Source of the DNA: Ustulina deusta
Taxonomy: Eukaryota; Ascomycota; Sordariomycetes; Xylariales; Xylariaceae
Reading direction: 5' to 3'
Assembly: GCA_023159155.1 (NCBI GenBank)
Contig: JAJNNX010000003.1
Span: 1,054,001 to 1,118,000, forward strand
Length of the DNA: 64,000 nt
Below are positions 13,451-26,329 of this stretch, piece after piece. Under the pieces are notes generated by a model. The model saw only the letters and a program-made list of their open reading frames with translations. It was not told where the DNA came from and made no database searches. Position numbers and translations under genes: made by a program. Positions within the stretch are counted from its first letter, which is position 1, and the number at the start of each line of letters is the position of its first letter.

Positions 13451-16400
13451 TAAAGCTATAATAGTTAGTATAGTTTTAGCAAGACTTGTAAGAACTCTAG
13501 ACCTATATAGTAATAAAATAGGAAGTCTACATATAGACTAACCTAACTCTGCAGCTATATATATAGAGTCTATATCTACCTACCTTATAAACTTTGACTT
13601 TTTTTTTTTTTTTTTTTTTTTTAGCTTAGAATTTTTATTTATAATATTAATAAACTAGCTATAAAAACTTTATTTAATTAATTATAATATTACTTTAAGC
13701 TTATTAATTATTTATTAATAAATATTTAATAAATATATATTTTTTATTTTATTATAATTAATAAAATATAAATAAACTTTTTTTTTAAATATATATTTAA
13801 TATAAAAAATTATATATTTTATAATATAAATCTAATTTTAATATAATTTTAATAAAATTTTTAATTTTTATACAATTTAAAAACTAATAATTTATAAAAA
13901 ACTTAATTTTAAATATTTTTATTTTATTTTTAGTTCTTAAATAATTAAAATAATTTTAATTTTTAAATATAGCTAGCTTTTTATTATTAAACAATTTTAA
14001 ATATTTTTTTTTTATAAAAAAAAAAAAAAATTAAGCACTAAACGTTTTTATAAACGTTTTAAGCAAACTAATATTTAAAAAAAAATTTAAAAAAAACAAA
14101 AAATTAAAACTTAAAAAAATAAAATCTAAACTAGAACTAAAACTATTTAAAATAAATAATATATTTAAAAATATAGTACTAAATATTATAGCTATATAAA
14201 CTTATAATTTTATATTAGTTTTAATAAAACTTTTTTAATAAATAAAAAAAAAAAATATTAATTTTTTAATATGTTTATTTTAGTATTTTTAAAAATATTA
14301 ATTTTACTGCTTTATTTGTTTTTTATTTTATTAGTTTATTTTTTAGTGCTTTAAACTTTATTTATATTAAAAAAACTAAAATATAAAAAATTAATTTTAG
14401 CAAATTTATAAAAAATAAAGCTTTATTTAATAATTAGGTTTATAAACTAGCAAAAAAGCTAAATAAAAATATTATTATATTTTAAACTAAAAATAATTAA
14501 TTTTAATATATTATAAGCTAATTAAAAAATTATTTAATAATATTATTAAAATAATCTAAGTTTTATTAATAATTTATTATAATTTTAATTAAATAATTAT
14601 AACTTATAAAATATTTTAAACTTATATATATAGAACTAATAAAAATATTAATAAATTTATTTTTATATTTAATAATTTAGTTTAAAAATATTAATTAGCT
14701 AAATTATAAGATTATTTTTATATAAACTTAAAAAAAAACTTATATAAAGTTTTTATAAATTTAAATATTTTTTATAAATTATTTATTAATAAAATTATTA
14801 AATTAATATATAATATTAAATAAACTTATAAAAACTATTAATAAATTAAACTTATTAGTTTAACTAAATAAAAATCTAATTTAAATAACTAAATTTTTAG
14901 CAAACTAGCTTACTAATTTTTAACTAATTTTAAAAGTTCTAAAATATTTATTTTAAAATAGTTAAAATAAGCACTAATTATAAAAAAAAAAAAAGCTTAT
15001 TAAAATAATAAGACCTATTTTATTTATAGTAAAAAAAATATATATATTAATTAATTGTTTTAATTAAAAGCTTAAAGTTTTAAATGTTTAACTAGTAAAA
15101 AAAAACCCTAATAAAAATAACTTTAATATTTTATCTAACTTAAAAAATAAATAGAACTAATAAAAGTTTTTTTATTAGTTTTTTTATTTATTTTAACTAA
15201 AATATATAATTAAAACAAATTAATTATTTTTAAAATATTTATTTAATTATAAATTAATAATATTAAAATAAAAACTTTAGTTTTATATAATATTAGAACT
15301 TATATTTTTTTAATAATTAATTATAAGTTTATATAATAAATTAAATAATAATTAAAAATAAAAATAGTTTAGTTAATTAAACTTTAAAAGTTTTATAACT
15401 ATTAAAACAAAATAGTTAGCAAAGTTTATAAATATTTAATATATATTATAAAAATTAATAATTAATAATTTAAAAACTAAATATTCTAAGTTATAAACTT
15501 TAGTTATAATATTATTATTAGTATTAAATAATTAATAAAATAAAATATTCTAATAAAAACTTAAAAATAATAATTAATTTAGTTAAATAATTTATTTTTA
15601 TTAATTTAATTTTTATTAATAATTATAATTAAACTTTTTAATTATAAATAATAAAATATAAACCTAAAAATATAAAAAAAATATAAATTAATATAATTAA
15701 GTGTTAAAAAAATATTATTAAATATTAAAACAATTTTTTAAAAATAAAATAATAATCCTAGAAATAACTAAAACTAAAAAAATAAAAAAAAAACCTAAAA
15801 CTTATAAACCTAAAACAAAAAAGGTTTATATAATAATTTTTAAAAAAAAAAAAAACCAAGCCGTTACTAAAAAAATTATATAAAAATTTTAAAATTATTC
15901 CTATTAAAATAAATAAAAACAACTAGCTAAAAAAACTTTAAAAAAGCTTATTATAATTAAATTTATAATAATTAAAAATAACTATATTAAACTATTTAAA
16001 AAAGATTTAAAAATAATTAATATTTTATAAAAAAAATAAACTTAAATTAATTAAATAGTACTATAAAAAACTTTTAATAATAAACCGATTTTATTTTTAA
16101 AAAAAAAAAACTTTTAATATATAAAATTAATATAAAACTTTTTGTTTTTTTAGCTATTATATTTAAAAAAGTTTTTTTTAAAAAAAAAATTTAAAATTTT
16201 ACTACTATTATAACTAGAGTTTAATATAGTACTAAAACTTAATAATAAAAAATATACTTCTAGCTTTTATTAATATTATATATTTATATAGTTTATTTTA
16301 TTTAAAAAAAAATTTATAAATAAGCTATTAGCTATACATTTTATTAAACAAAATATAAACCTAAATATTGTTTTTATTTTATTTATACTTAAACTTAAAT

Positions 16401-19366
16401 TAATTAAATATAAATTTATAATTAATTATTAATAAAAAAATATATATTTAAAAATTAATAATATTATATTTAATTATTATAATATTATTTAATTTGCTAA
16501 ACTAAATATTATTAAAGTTTTTTATTAATTATTATTAATTATAAAATTATATTATTTTATTTTTTTTTAAACTTATAAAAAAATATTTTAATAAAAAGTT
16601 TTATTTTTTAGTTTAAAAATAAAACCTACTTAATAGCAAACTTTTATTAATATATAAATTTAAAAATTCTTAAACAAGTTTATAAATATTTATATAAATA
16701 ATATTTTAATTTATTCTAAAACTAAAAAATAATACTAAACTTATTATAAAAAAATAATTTATTATTTATATTAAACTAAATATTAAAAAAATATTAAAAA
16801 GTTTTGTTTTAATATATTTATTATTAATTATTTAAAAATAATTATAAAAACTAAAATAAAAATTAGAATTAACCCTACTAAAATCTAAACAATTCTAAAT
16901 TAGAACTTTAATAATTTTAAAAGTACTAAATTAATCTAGTTATTTTTTAAGCTTTATAATTATATTTATATATTTATTTATTATATTAGTAAAATTGCTG
17001 CTTTTTTAAATTAATTATTAAAAAAAAACAAGCTATTTATAATAGAACTAGAATAAAAACAAGCTTTTAAATATATAAAGCTACTAGCTTATAAAACATT
17101 TGTTCTAGCTTTTTTTAAGCCTAGCTAATTAATATAAATAAAAATAAATATTTTATATAATATAACAAAAAAAGTTATTTAGTAGTAATAAAAAAATATA
17201 ACTTAAAAACTTATAAAATATTTTTTTAAAATAATAATACTAACTAAATAAGCTTACTTAATTTAAAACTATAAACTTTTAGTAGTAGTATAAACTTTAG
17301 AACATTACTACTTAAAGTTTTTTAAAACTAAATTTTTTATAATAACTAATTATTAAGCTTTATTTTATTAATATAATAAATATACTAAGCCAACTTTTTA
17401 TTAAATTTTAATATTACTTTTTAATATTAATTAAAACAAAAAAATATAGTAGCTAATACTTTATTAAAAAAAACAGTCAAACTTTCTATAGTTAAAACTA
17501 AAAAAACTAAAAAACAAACAATAGTATTAGTCCTATTTAATAAAATACTAAATCTTATATTAACTATAGACCTTTTATTTAATATTTTTTAAAAAGCTAA
17601 CCTAATAAACCTAATTAAATAAAAAAACTAGCTATAAAAGCTAAAAAATAAAAATAAAAAATTATATATACTTAAAGTTATTTTAAAAAGGACTATTTTT
17701 TTTTATAGCTTTAATTTAAAAAGTTTATATACTTTTAATTACTACGCACTAAAATTAGCACAAAATAATTAAAATATTAAAATAAAAATATTATTAGTTT
17801 TATTTAAAATATAATTATAAACAATATATATATAATTATTATAACTATAAAAAAAACAAAATATTACAAAATAAAACTTTTAGCTTTTTTTATTTATTGT
17901 TTATATTAGCTGTAGTATAGCAATACATAATAATAAATAGTAAAAACATACTATCTAACTAATAAAGTTATAACTATATATAAATATTTATAAACAAGTT
18001 TAGCTATTTAATTATAACTTTACTTAATAAAAAAATAAATATTATAAAATTGCTAGCTATATAATACTATAAAAGTTTACATAAATTTTTTAGTATATTA
18101 AATATATAAATATTAAATAATATAAAACTATTTATTTTTAAGTTTATAGTAATAATTAATAGTTTTATAAGTATTAAATATTATTTTAATAATATTTATT
18201 ATTTTTAAATTTAAAAAGTAATAAAATTAACTAATTAAAAACTAAACTAATAATTTTATTTTTATATTAATAAATATTAAAATAATTAAAATATTTATTT
18301 TTTTGTTTTAGATTTTATATATAATTTTTTGTAATATTTATTAATTAATATATTATTACTAAAAATAATAATAAAAATTAAAATATAAAACTTTTTAATA
18401 ATAAATATTAATAAAACTATTATAAATTTTAATATTAAGTAATAAATATTTAAACTAATTTATTAAACCTAAAACATTTAAAAAATAATATATAATATAG
18501 CAACTTTTATATAAAAATAATATAAGCTATAAATTAATAAAAAGAATATTTAATAGATTTTAAAATAAAAAACAAAATTTTTTTTAAACAAAAAAGTTTT
18601 ATAATATAAGTATTAATTACTAAATTAGATTTTTAGTTAGTTAGACTTTTTAAAATTTAAAAAAAATAAAAATTTAGCTGTATTTTCGATTTATTTAATT
18701 TTTATAAAATAAAAAACTTATTTTATACTAACTAATTATAAAAAACAAATAATAATCTTTTATTTTAATAAATTTAATTATTACTTTTAATTAAAAATAT
18801 TAATAGTAAAGCAAAATTTAAAATTAAACAAATTAAACAATTAAAAATATATAAAAAAAATAAAAAGTTATAATATTAGGTTGTTTAAAAAAATTACAAT
18901 TTTAATAATATTTAGTATGTAGCTTAGAATTTTAAAAATATATTAATTAAATTTAATTAATTTTATAAAACTTATAAAAATAAATATATATAATAATAGT
19001 TAATAAATTTATAAATAATTATAAAAATAATAATAAAGCAATATAATATAAAAAAATTATATAAACTTAATATTATTAGTAACTTTAAGTTAAAACTATC
19101 TTTAAATTTTTAGTTTTAAAAAATAATAATATAATAGTTAGTATAGTTTTAGTAAAACTTATAAAAATTTTAAACTTATATAGCAATAAAATAGAAAGTT
19201 TATATACGGACTAACCTATAATTTTGCAGCTATATATATAAAATTTATATTTATTTATTTTATAAACTTTAACTTTTTTTTTTTTTTTTTTTTTTTGCTT
19301 AAAGTCTTCGTTTATAATATTAATAAACTAGCTATAGAAACTTTACTCGACTAATCGTAACACTAA
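13450..19366 (+). mobile_element. Second near full-length Gypsy relic with direct LTRs
   Basis: About 5.9 kb bounded by forward LTR-like copies at about 13450-13680 (E) and 19134-19366 (F). The interior is collinear with the first relic. The RT/RNase H-like tract is at about 16850-17510, including sequence like the 'LL-F-IVTDAS' and 'EHYYLKLL' regions read through stops. The DNA just after copy F resumes a segment matching about 4.98 kb of the first element, so this copy is nested inside another. Confidence 0.65.
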
Positions 19367-19374
19367 ATATTAAA

Positions 19375-20385
19375 AAAATATTAAAAAGTTTTATTTTAAT
19401 ATATTTATAATAATATTTTTATTTAGTTTTTTTATTAGTTTATAAACCTAATTATTAAATAAAGCTTTATTTTTTATAAACTTATTAAGATTAGTTTTTT
19501 ATATTTTAGCTTTTTTAATATAAATAAAGTTTAAAGCGTTAAAAAATAAACTAATAAAATAAAAAGTAAATAAAGCAATAAAACTAAAAAGTTTAAAATT
19601 AATATTTTTAAATATATTTTTTATTATTAAGTTATAGTTATTTTTTAAAAATATTAAAATAAATATAATAAAAAATTAATGCTTTATTTTTTTTTTTTAT
19701 TAAAAATGTTTTATTAAAACTAATATAAAATTATAAGTTTATATAGCTATAATATTTTTTAATATATTTTTAAATATATTATTTATTTTAAGTTATTTTA
19801 GCTTTACTTTAATTTTTAATTTTTTAATTTTTTGGATTTTTTTTTAAATATTAGTTTGTTTAACACATTTATAAAAAAATTTAATATAAAGATTTTTTTT
19901 TATATAAAATTTCTTTTTTTAAAATTATTTAATAATAAAAAGCTAGCTATATTTAAAAACTAAAAATAAAATAAAAATATTTAAAGTTAAGTTTTTTATA
20001 AATTATTAGCTTTTAAATAATATAAAAATTAAAAATTATATTAAAATTATATTAAAATTAAAATTATATTATAAAATATATAACTAAAAAAAAAAGTTTA
20101 TTTATATTTTACTAATTATAACAAAATAAAAAATATATATTTATTAAATATTTATTAATAAATAATTAATAAGCTTAAAATAATGTTATAATTAGTTAAA
20201 TAAAGATTTTAAGCTAAAAAAAAAAAAAAAAAAAGTTAGAGTTTATAGGGTAGATAAATATAGACTTTGTATATATAGCTGCAGAGTTATAGGTTGGTCC
20301 GTATATAAACTTCCTATTTTATTGCTATATAGGTCTAAAGTCCTTGCAGGTTTTGCTAAGACTATACTAACTATTATAAAAGTAG
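19375..20385 (-). mobile_element. Truncated Gypsy relic, reverse, with terminal LTR copy G
   Basis: A reverse-oriented LTR-like copy at about 20196-20380 is preceded on its left by the same interior start sequence that accompanies copy D (AATGTTATAATTAGTTAAAT). The interior runs only to about 19.4 kb before meeting the nested element. This is the outer edge of the AT-rich block facing the acetyltransferase gene. Confidence 0.55.
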
Positions 20386-20616
20386 TTTTAAAGTAAAGCT
20401 ATTTAGTCTTTATATTTAAAAAGCAAATTAATAAATTTAATAAAAAAGGGTTATTTAAACACTTTGTTGCATATTTTTATTATATTATATAAAATTATGT
20501 TATAGGTAATAGTTGGCTAATATTATTAGGCTATAGTTCCCATTTAAGCTGCAGCCGCTTTCTATCTATACAATATACACAGTATGTACTTGTACAAGCG
20601 GTACTTCGTAGGCACA

Positions 20617-22235
20617 TCATGACTGGCTCGCAAGTTGGGCCAGCCACCTTTCCAGATCAGCCATGATGCGCTCCCCTAGCATCGCATCGACAGCGCAGTC
20701 CGGCCAGTTGGCGCCGACACACATCCCCCGGCCAGCGACGCTGATTGGGGCAAACTCAATGGCGGCAGCGGGGATTTCGGCGCTGAGGCCAAACTGCGCT
20801 CGGTGGATCGACCACCTCTGGTCGTCCTCGGACTTGGTGTCGCCGCCACTCGGCGACCGTGTCGTGGTGGTGCTCGACCTCGTTGACCTATTGCCGTCCA
20901 GCACACCGATGTTGGTCACCAGCCACGTGAATTGGCGCGTCTTTTTCGCCATGTCCCTCATCGTCTGCTGCCAGTCCGTGACGTACTTGAACAACCCGAC
21001 CAGGTCGTTTCGCAGCCCGGTTTCCAGCTTGCGCACTATCTCCAGCCGGTTCTGTGCCGATAAGGCCCAGAGCTCGCGTCGGAGGTCGGCGGACAGATCT
21101 CTTCCCTCGCTGGCATCGGCTGGCAGCTTGGAACGAATCCGCGCCACTAGCTCCGTGTCGAATCTGTGGGGCAACTGAGTCACGTAGTTGCCCACTGCTC
21201 TGTCGGACCGTACCCACGGAGCGTCTGGCGGGGCCGGAGGCAGATTCCGGCGGTGGTCCATGATGGTGGAGCTTTGAAAGGCCGGGGCGACCGTGCTGTC
21301 GAGGTGCGATGAGAAGGCGATAAGCGCTAATCCATTTAGCAGGCCAGTGATGGTAGTCTTGTTCTGTCGGCAGAGGGCAAGGATCGCAAGTAGAGAGGCG
21401 TTATCCATGAAAAAGGCCCGGAACTGGGTTTTGTACGGAGAGGAGCGAATCGGGCACCAGGCTGCTTGGGATATGTCCCGATTAAGAAACTGGGGCCGAT
21501 TTTCCTCCCAGAATGCCTTGGCGAGGTACTTGAGATCTACTGGAAGACTCATTAAGCTCTCGATTGGGGTTGGAAGCAAGGGGGGCGCTTGAGGTAGTCT
21601 AAGGATATCGCCATCCAAGCCCGTCCGCCCGTATGCTCCGTTCTCAGCATTGTTGAGCATCTCGAGAAAGTCTTCGTGGAACACCCTGGCACCTGCACCG
21701 TCGAATTGGGGGTGATTCCAAGTGAGTAGGACCTCCATGATAGGCGCATTCCCTTGCCGGATGACGGTAATATTCCAGCCCGGCTGCTTAATGGAAAGGT
21801 CTGGGAAACGGTCATCGAGCTGGACGCGAAAGGTTTCCTGGACCGTTTGTTCAAAGTCGTCATGCCCTCCGATATAAAGCCATTTTACATGTTGCGTTAA
21901 GTCGAGACTCTGCAGCTGGATCCAAGAGGGAGTCTTAGAAGTGGCATCCGTCATGCCGACTTGCAGCATCGGATGTCTCAAAATGGTGTCCACGACAGCG
22001 ACCTTGACGGTCTCCTCCAGTTGGGGCCGTGATTCTGCCGGTGCAAGACGTGGCGGTATTGCATAACGACAAGAGAGAATAGTGCCACGGTACTGGTCCA
22101 GTAGATACATGGCCAGTTGGTACGTCTCGCTAGACACGTGGTCTGTGGTTAGATGCCCCGAGATGCCATGCCAGTATGCGATAACAGGTGCTTACTTGAT
22201 ACCGAATTTGCGTAGCACTGTCGTCTTTGTGCCAT
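20617..22235 (-). CDS. Alcohol acetyltransferase-like (AATase family) acyltransferase
   Basis: The main exon (20617-22142) encodes about 508 residues resembling the fungal AATase family (acetyl-CoA-dependent transfer to an alcohol or amine). The HxxxDG catalytic motif appears as H-P-Q-F-D-G in 'WNHPQFDGAGA', followed by 'FHEDFL'. A later 'FTWLVTNIG' stretch fits the strand before the active-site channel in this superfamily. A probable first exon lies at 22196-22235 (ATG at 22233-22235). It is joined across an intron with GTAAGC donor and CACAG acceptor, keeps the frame and gives 521 residues. Another ATG at 22252-22254 reads 'VLRKFG', which looks more like the usual N-terminus but is one base out of phase; a junction frameshift is possible. 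The 3' end lies only about 230 bp from the RIP-degraded block, yet the gene is GC-normal and open. Substrate unknown. Confidence 0.75.
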
Positions 22236-22585
22236 GGTTCAATCTGTTTGCCATGGTTCGTTGCTGACGTGGCGAATCAAGAAGAGACGGAGCTGATAAA
22301 TACTTGATTCCTCCCAGAGCATGCGTGTAATAGATATCGTCGTGATAGCCTCGATTCGAAATTGGCGACAGGTGTGATATGCTGACTACGTAATTAAGGA
22401 TGGGATGTTGTTCTTTGTTGGCGGAGGAGAAATTAGCGGGTGGCTTTATCCCTGGAATGAATGTACCTGTGATGGCGGCAATAAAGGCAGCTTGGTTCAG
22501 AACCCAACTATACCCTATCTTCTAAGAAAATAATCTACTTAAGGAAAAAGGAAAAAAGGAACTAATTTTCACACCCTTGCCTATA
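22236..22585. other. Upstream region of the acetyltransferase gene
   Basis: Ordinary composition with no open frame of note. It presumably contains the acetyltransferase promoter on the minus strand. No recognised factor site. Confidence 0.4.
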
Positions 22586-22900
22586 TGTAACGGACTAGTA
22601 GACCCCACACTAGTCCCGAAGCAGTTGGTGAGGCTATTCGCAAGTGCCGTACAGGCCAAGTGGGAGATGTAGCCACTTGGACCAGAAGCACTTCGGAAGT
22701 TGAGTCAGCCGCTCTCACACTTGGTCATATGGCGAACAGCCCATACAGGCTGGGCCGTTCACATATGTAGACCAATACACATACCGTTTTCTGAGCCCTA
22801 GATCCACCGCACCGTCAGACTATAAGATATATAGGAATGATAGTGTGGGTCACGTCACGTGGAGATATCCATATAGCTAGATCAGGTCTACAGATTAACA
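22586..22900 (+). mobile_element. Possible solo LTR
   Basis: 315 bp starting TGTAACGGACTAGTAGACC and ending GGTCTACAGATTAACA, so the ends form an imperfect inverted repeat with TG and CA termini. No identical target duplication flanks it (CTATA left, AATAA right), so the right end may be misplaced or the duplication eroded. Confidence 0.35.
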
Positions 22901-22939
22901 AATAAAGACTATTATTAATACATCTTATTTTATTTTATT

Positions 22940-23131
22940 TTATAGCTTTCTGTTTATATTTTCCATAGTCACAACAAGGTAAAATATCGATGACTCTATA
23001 ATGGCATACCAAACAACAGATTTAACAAAGCGGCCACCTATTACAGAGGGTGAATCTACAACAAGGCTTATAGTTACTTTGAAACTATGTAGAATTACCA
23101 AGAAGAATTCCAGTAAAGCCCCATTCGCCAA
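22940..23131 (-). pseudogene. Short hydrophobic open frame, possible membrane-protein fragment
   Basis: 63 codons with two strongly hydrophobic stretches ('LEFFLVILHSF' and 'WYAIIESSIFYLVV') separated by 'DSPSVIGGRFVK'. The pattern suggests two transmembrane helices from a larger protein, but I see no further exons with certainty and no family match. It could be chance. Confidence 0.25.
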
Positions 23132-23464
23132 CTGGGTCTTCTAAGGGAGAAAACATAGCACGGACATGTTGAGATTTGAATGTACGGATGATAGCATTAA
23201 ATGGAGGCTGCCGACAAATAGATTTAACTTGACAACAGCGTTAATACGTCAGTTCTGATGAAGGAAAGTTGGAAATGGGAGGACTTTACGCATCTAATAT
23301 AAAGAACAAATTGTCCATATCTGGAAGAGTGCATGATTTTTGCATACGAATGATGAGCAATTGGTATAATAGAAGCCTCTAGCACTAGAGTTTTTAGTTC
23401 TTGAGATCCGAAAATGGCGCGCCATTAGACAGGTTCTTTCCTAAGCTGCAAATATTCGACAACA

Positions 23465-24651
23465 TTACTTCTCTAGCTCTATACTTTGTGCTATATTTGA
23501 TGTTTCTTGTAGTAATGCATAGTTGCTACTTGTTTGTCTACTGGCCGGATTAGACAATGGCTCCAATACGAATCTGCCTATATTTTCCGTAGTATTTAGA
23601 CTCCTGCTTCCTCTCTCCTGTACGCTAACAACATTGTAAAGTTGAGGGCGTCTCTGGCGCAAGAATAAGATATGAAGATTGGTGACGAAAGATGACTTCA
23701 AAATACGGTTTAACAGAGGATTCAGGATAGGTAAGCTAGAGCAGACAATAGCTATCCTGGTGTGGACTGTTGTCCAGACTTCCGTGTTGGAATAGGATGG
23801 TACACGACTGCTTTGGGGGTAGCCCAGAACGACTTTGATAATTCCTGTAATAGCCACACTTTATGGTAGATGTTAGCTTGATGATATAACAATGTGGAGG
23901 GGGCTGCGGAGGCAACCTATAAGCTACTAAGCAGAAATATACCCGAGACTGTGAGCTTCTGTTTCAGTGAAAATTGCAGCCTAATCACTACGCTAATCGG
24001 CAGTGTCAAGATAAGTGCATTTAAGAAAATTTTGTATGTTCCGGATGCCATCCAAAAGATATTATAGTTGAAGCAATATTTCGGGTTTGCTAAACTGTTG
24101 ATCCAACTCCACTCCAGCGGGATGTAGTTTGTAAGCGTGGCGACTGTGCAACTAACCCACCATCCGACGACCAGGCCGGCTGATGAAAATAGTTAGTACC
24201 GAAAAGCCGAACTAATATGAAAGACTTTGTAATACATGTATAAGATTCCTAATTTTGTAGCACCGGCGATTGTAAAGTAGAGAACAGAGGAACTGAAAGC
24301 CAGCTTGAGATAGAAGACGTTTTGTGCAGTGTAGACATAGTTGGGGTCAGTGTTCTCGGAAACGCGTAGACCGTCTGGGTCGACAGCGTTCCCTATATAA
24401 GAGTATTAGGTAAATGAGATCTAGTCTTAGAATTCAAGTTATCGCTTACCCCATAGAAGCAAAGCTGCTGTTGCCAATGTTGTAATAACGGCGACTAGTA
24501 TTAACCAGTCATCCCATTGTAGGCCCTGGCGCGTGAAGATACGCGCGTAGAACCGCAAAGCTACAGATACCACGGCCAAGGCGATTACAAGCCCGCTGAC
24601 GCCTAGTGTCGCATCGCTCTCGCTGCTGGACTGACTTGGGGTTGCAGCCAT
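23465..24651 (-). pseudogene. Rhodopsin-domain integral membrane protein, probably inactivated
   Basis: Exons at 24450-24651, 24213-24392, 23928-24179 and 23465-23844 join in phase to 337 codons. The N-terminal helix is followed by 'WDDWLIL', the hallmark of fungal rhodopsin-domain (PTH11-related) proteins. 'GLVVGWWVSCTVA', 'NIFWMASG', 'RLQFSLKQKLTVSGIF' and 'SRVPSYSNTEVWTT' continue the family pattern to the C-terminus. Keeping a frame through 24180-24212 requires a 33-nt intron (donor GTTCGG, TACTAAC, acceptor CAG). Read straight through, the same 33 nt are in frame and look coding ('SSAFRY', stop, 'LFSSA'), with TAA where CAA would be natural. A C-to-T nonsense change is the simpler reading. 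The exon 3-4 junction has two possible donors. If functional, it would be a multi-pass plasma-membrane protein of unknown ligand. Confidence 0.65.
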
Positions 24652-25021
24652 AGCTGTTTAAGCTTACCGGGACAGGAAAGGGAGGAATTGACCCCAAGGA
24701 AAGAAATTCAGGGTTCCATGTTATATGAGACCTATACATATAAGAGCAATGAGATCTCTCAGTCCCTCAAGCGCACCTACACCTGTCCTCGCTTGTGGTG
24801 GGCCAGACCTAGATTCTATTCGCTTCATACCTAGCCACAGACTCTACAAAGATAAAGGCCCCTCCAATGAGTACGCAAGGGAGGCGAGGGGTCATATGGC
24901 CCCGAGAACTTTGAGGTTCTACGAACGATGACTTGTTATTCCCGGATTGGTTCGTCTTTTCAACGTTACCCCGTGAAGCTGTTGTGCTACCTTAATATCT
25001 CGGGTACCCAGGTAGATATAT

Positions 25022-25065
25022 ATTACCGGCGAGAATCATATATGCAACTGCATATGTCCGGTAAT
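25022..25065. promoter_or_regulatory. Inverted repeat in the promoter of the ketosphinganine reductase-like gene
   Basis: ATTACCGG at 25022-25029 is repeated inverted as CCGGTAAT at 25058-25065, with an inner ATATGCA/TGCATAT pair. It lies about 105 bp upstream of the ATG. It could be a dimeric regulator site or simply a small hairpin; no known factor is assigned. Confidence 0.4.
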
Positions 25066-25168
25066 TTCATATCCCATGTAACAATGGCGGGGTTCAAATG
25101 CTAGCAATACTTTATGCTGGTGGCTTGCCTACTACCGACCTTCCACCTTTTAACCTGCTAATTATGCG

Positions 25169-26329
25169 ATGAATATGGGGTCATTTCTTTCGACAAACCA
25201 GTTTCCTGTCGACGGACGCGTAGATTACCCTTGAACACCACTTTACTGTCGTGCTTAACGCTAACCCTACTACAGACGGTCCTTATTACAGGTGGCTCCA
25301 AGGGCCTGGGCCTGAGCGCGGCTCGCCAGCTAGCAGAGAAGGGTGCCAATGTGATCATCGTCGCGCGCGATGTTGGCAATTTGGAGAAGGGCATTGCTTT
25401 TATATCGGTTTGCACCTTCCTCCTGATTACGGTCATGACTAAAGGCTGATGGTCCTCTTCAGAAGGGAGCACGCAGGCCTGGCACTCAGCGCTTCCACTT
25501 TATAAGTGCTGATGTGTCTGTCGCGTCCAATTGTACCCGCGTGATTACGGAGGCCACCGAATGGGGCCATGGTTCCCCTCCAGACATCGTTTGGTGCTGC
25601 AGCGGTAGCGCACATCCCACGTTATTCATCAGTACACCGCTAGAACAGTTCCAGACAATGATGGACAGCAACTACTTCTCCTCCGTGTACATGGCCCACG
25701 CAGTTCTCAGTTCCTGGTTAGGGTCTATCGCCGGTGATGCTCAGAGCTTAGGGCAACCCCGCGAGCCGCAGCCCAGCCGCGCAAAGGCTGGGCAATCGCC
25801 CCCAGCACGTCATCTTATATTCACCGGCTCCTTTGTATCGTTCTATAGCTTTGCCGGCTTCACGCCTTACAGTCCTTCGAAAGCCGCTGTCCGCGCGCTC
25901 CCCGACTCTTTGTCGCAGGAGATGAATCTGTACGCAGCGGCGCACCCGGACCTGCCGCGCATACGTGTCCACACCGTCTTCCCGGCCACCATGCCCACGC
26001 AGTCATTGGAGGACGAAAATGCTGTCAAGACTGATCTAACTAAGTCCTTGGAGGAAGGCGATCAGATTCTACAGCCAAACGAGTGCGCACATCGAGCGAT
26101 TACAGGTCTTGAGAGCGGCGAGGAACTAGTTCCGACGAGCACGATCATCAGACTGGTAATGACGAGCGTGATGGGCGGCAGCACGAGGGGGGGTTTCTGG
26201 AAGGGCCTGATCAACACAATCTTGGGATGGATAACGTCAGTAGTCATGATCTTTATCCGGTGGGAGATGGACACCAAAGTCGGGAAATGGGGCGCGAAGC
26301 ATGGTTCAAGTGGTCAGTTGAAGTATTAA
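25169..26329 (+). CDS. 3-ketodihydrosphingosine reductase-like SDR (KSR1/TSC10 type)
   Basis: Exons 25169-25219, 25276-25407 and 25463-26329 join in phase to 349 residues. The family reduces 3-ketosphinganine to sphinganine with NADPH at the endoplasmic reticulum, the second step of sphingolipid synthesis. The Rossmann motif TGGSKGLG lies near residues 22-29, followed by 'VIIVARD'. The catalytic pair is in 'FTPYSPSKAA' (Tyr near 197, Lys near 201). 'HPTLF', 'LEQFQTMMDSNYFSSVYMAHAVL' fragments and a C-terminal hydrophobic helix ('LGWITSVVMIFIRWEM') also fit KSR1-type enzymes, which are membrane-anchored. A Pro/Arg-rich stretch before 'LIFTGSF' looks like a lineage-specific insertion. Start chosen because it gives a clean splice into the Rossmann strand; ATG six bases later is equally possible. 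It may be a paralogue rather than the housekeeping copy. Confidence 0.85.

Larger units (their letters stand above)
1300..20400. mobile_element. RIP-degraded nested Ty3/Gypsy retrotransposon block
   Basis: About 19 kb of extremely AT-rich DNA with almost no open frame. The same long segments recur several times in both orientations, and copies differ almost only by C/T and G/A transitions, the signature of RIP. A roughly 230-bp LTR-like unit occurs at about 1588, 7384, 13450 and 19134 on the plus strand and at about 8088, 9249 and 20196 on the minus strand. Through the stops, the interior still reads like a Gypsy reverse transcriptase/RNase H (see the 1588-7620 element). The block ends near 20.4 kb, about 200 bp from the first gene. 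Element borders inside it are approximate. Confidence 0.85.

Noticed and set aside
20663..21592. Plus-strand and alternative-frame open reading frames over the acetyltransferase
   Set aside because: Shadows of a GC-rich coding exon with a clear HxxxDG motif on the minus strand.
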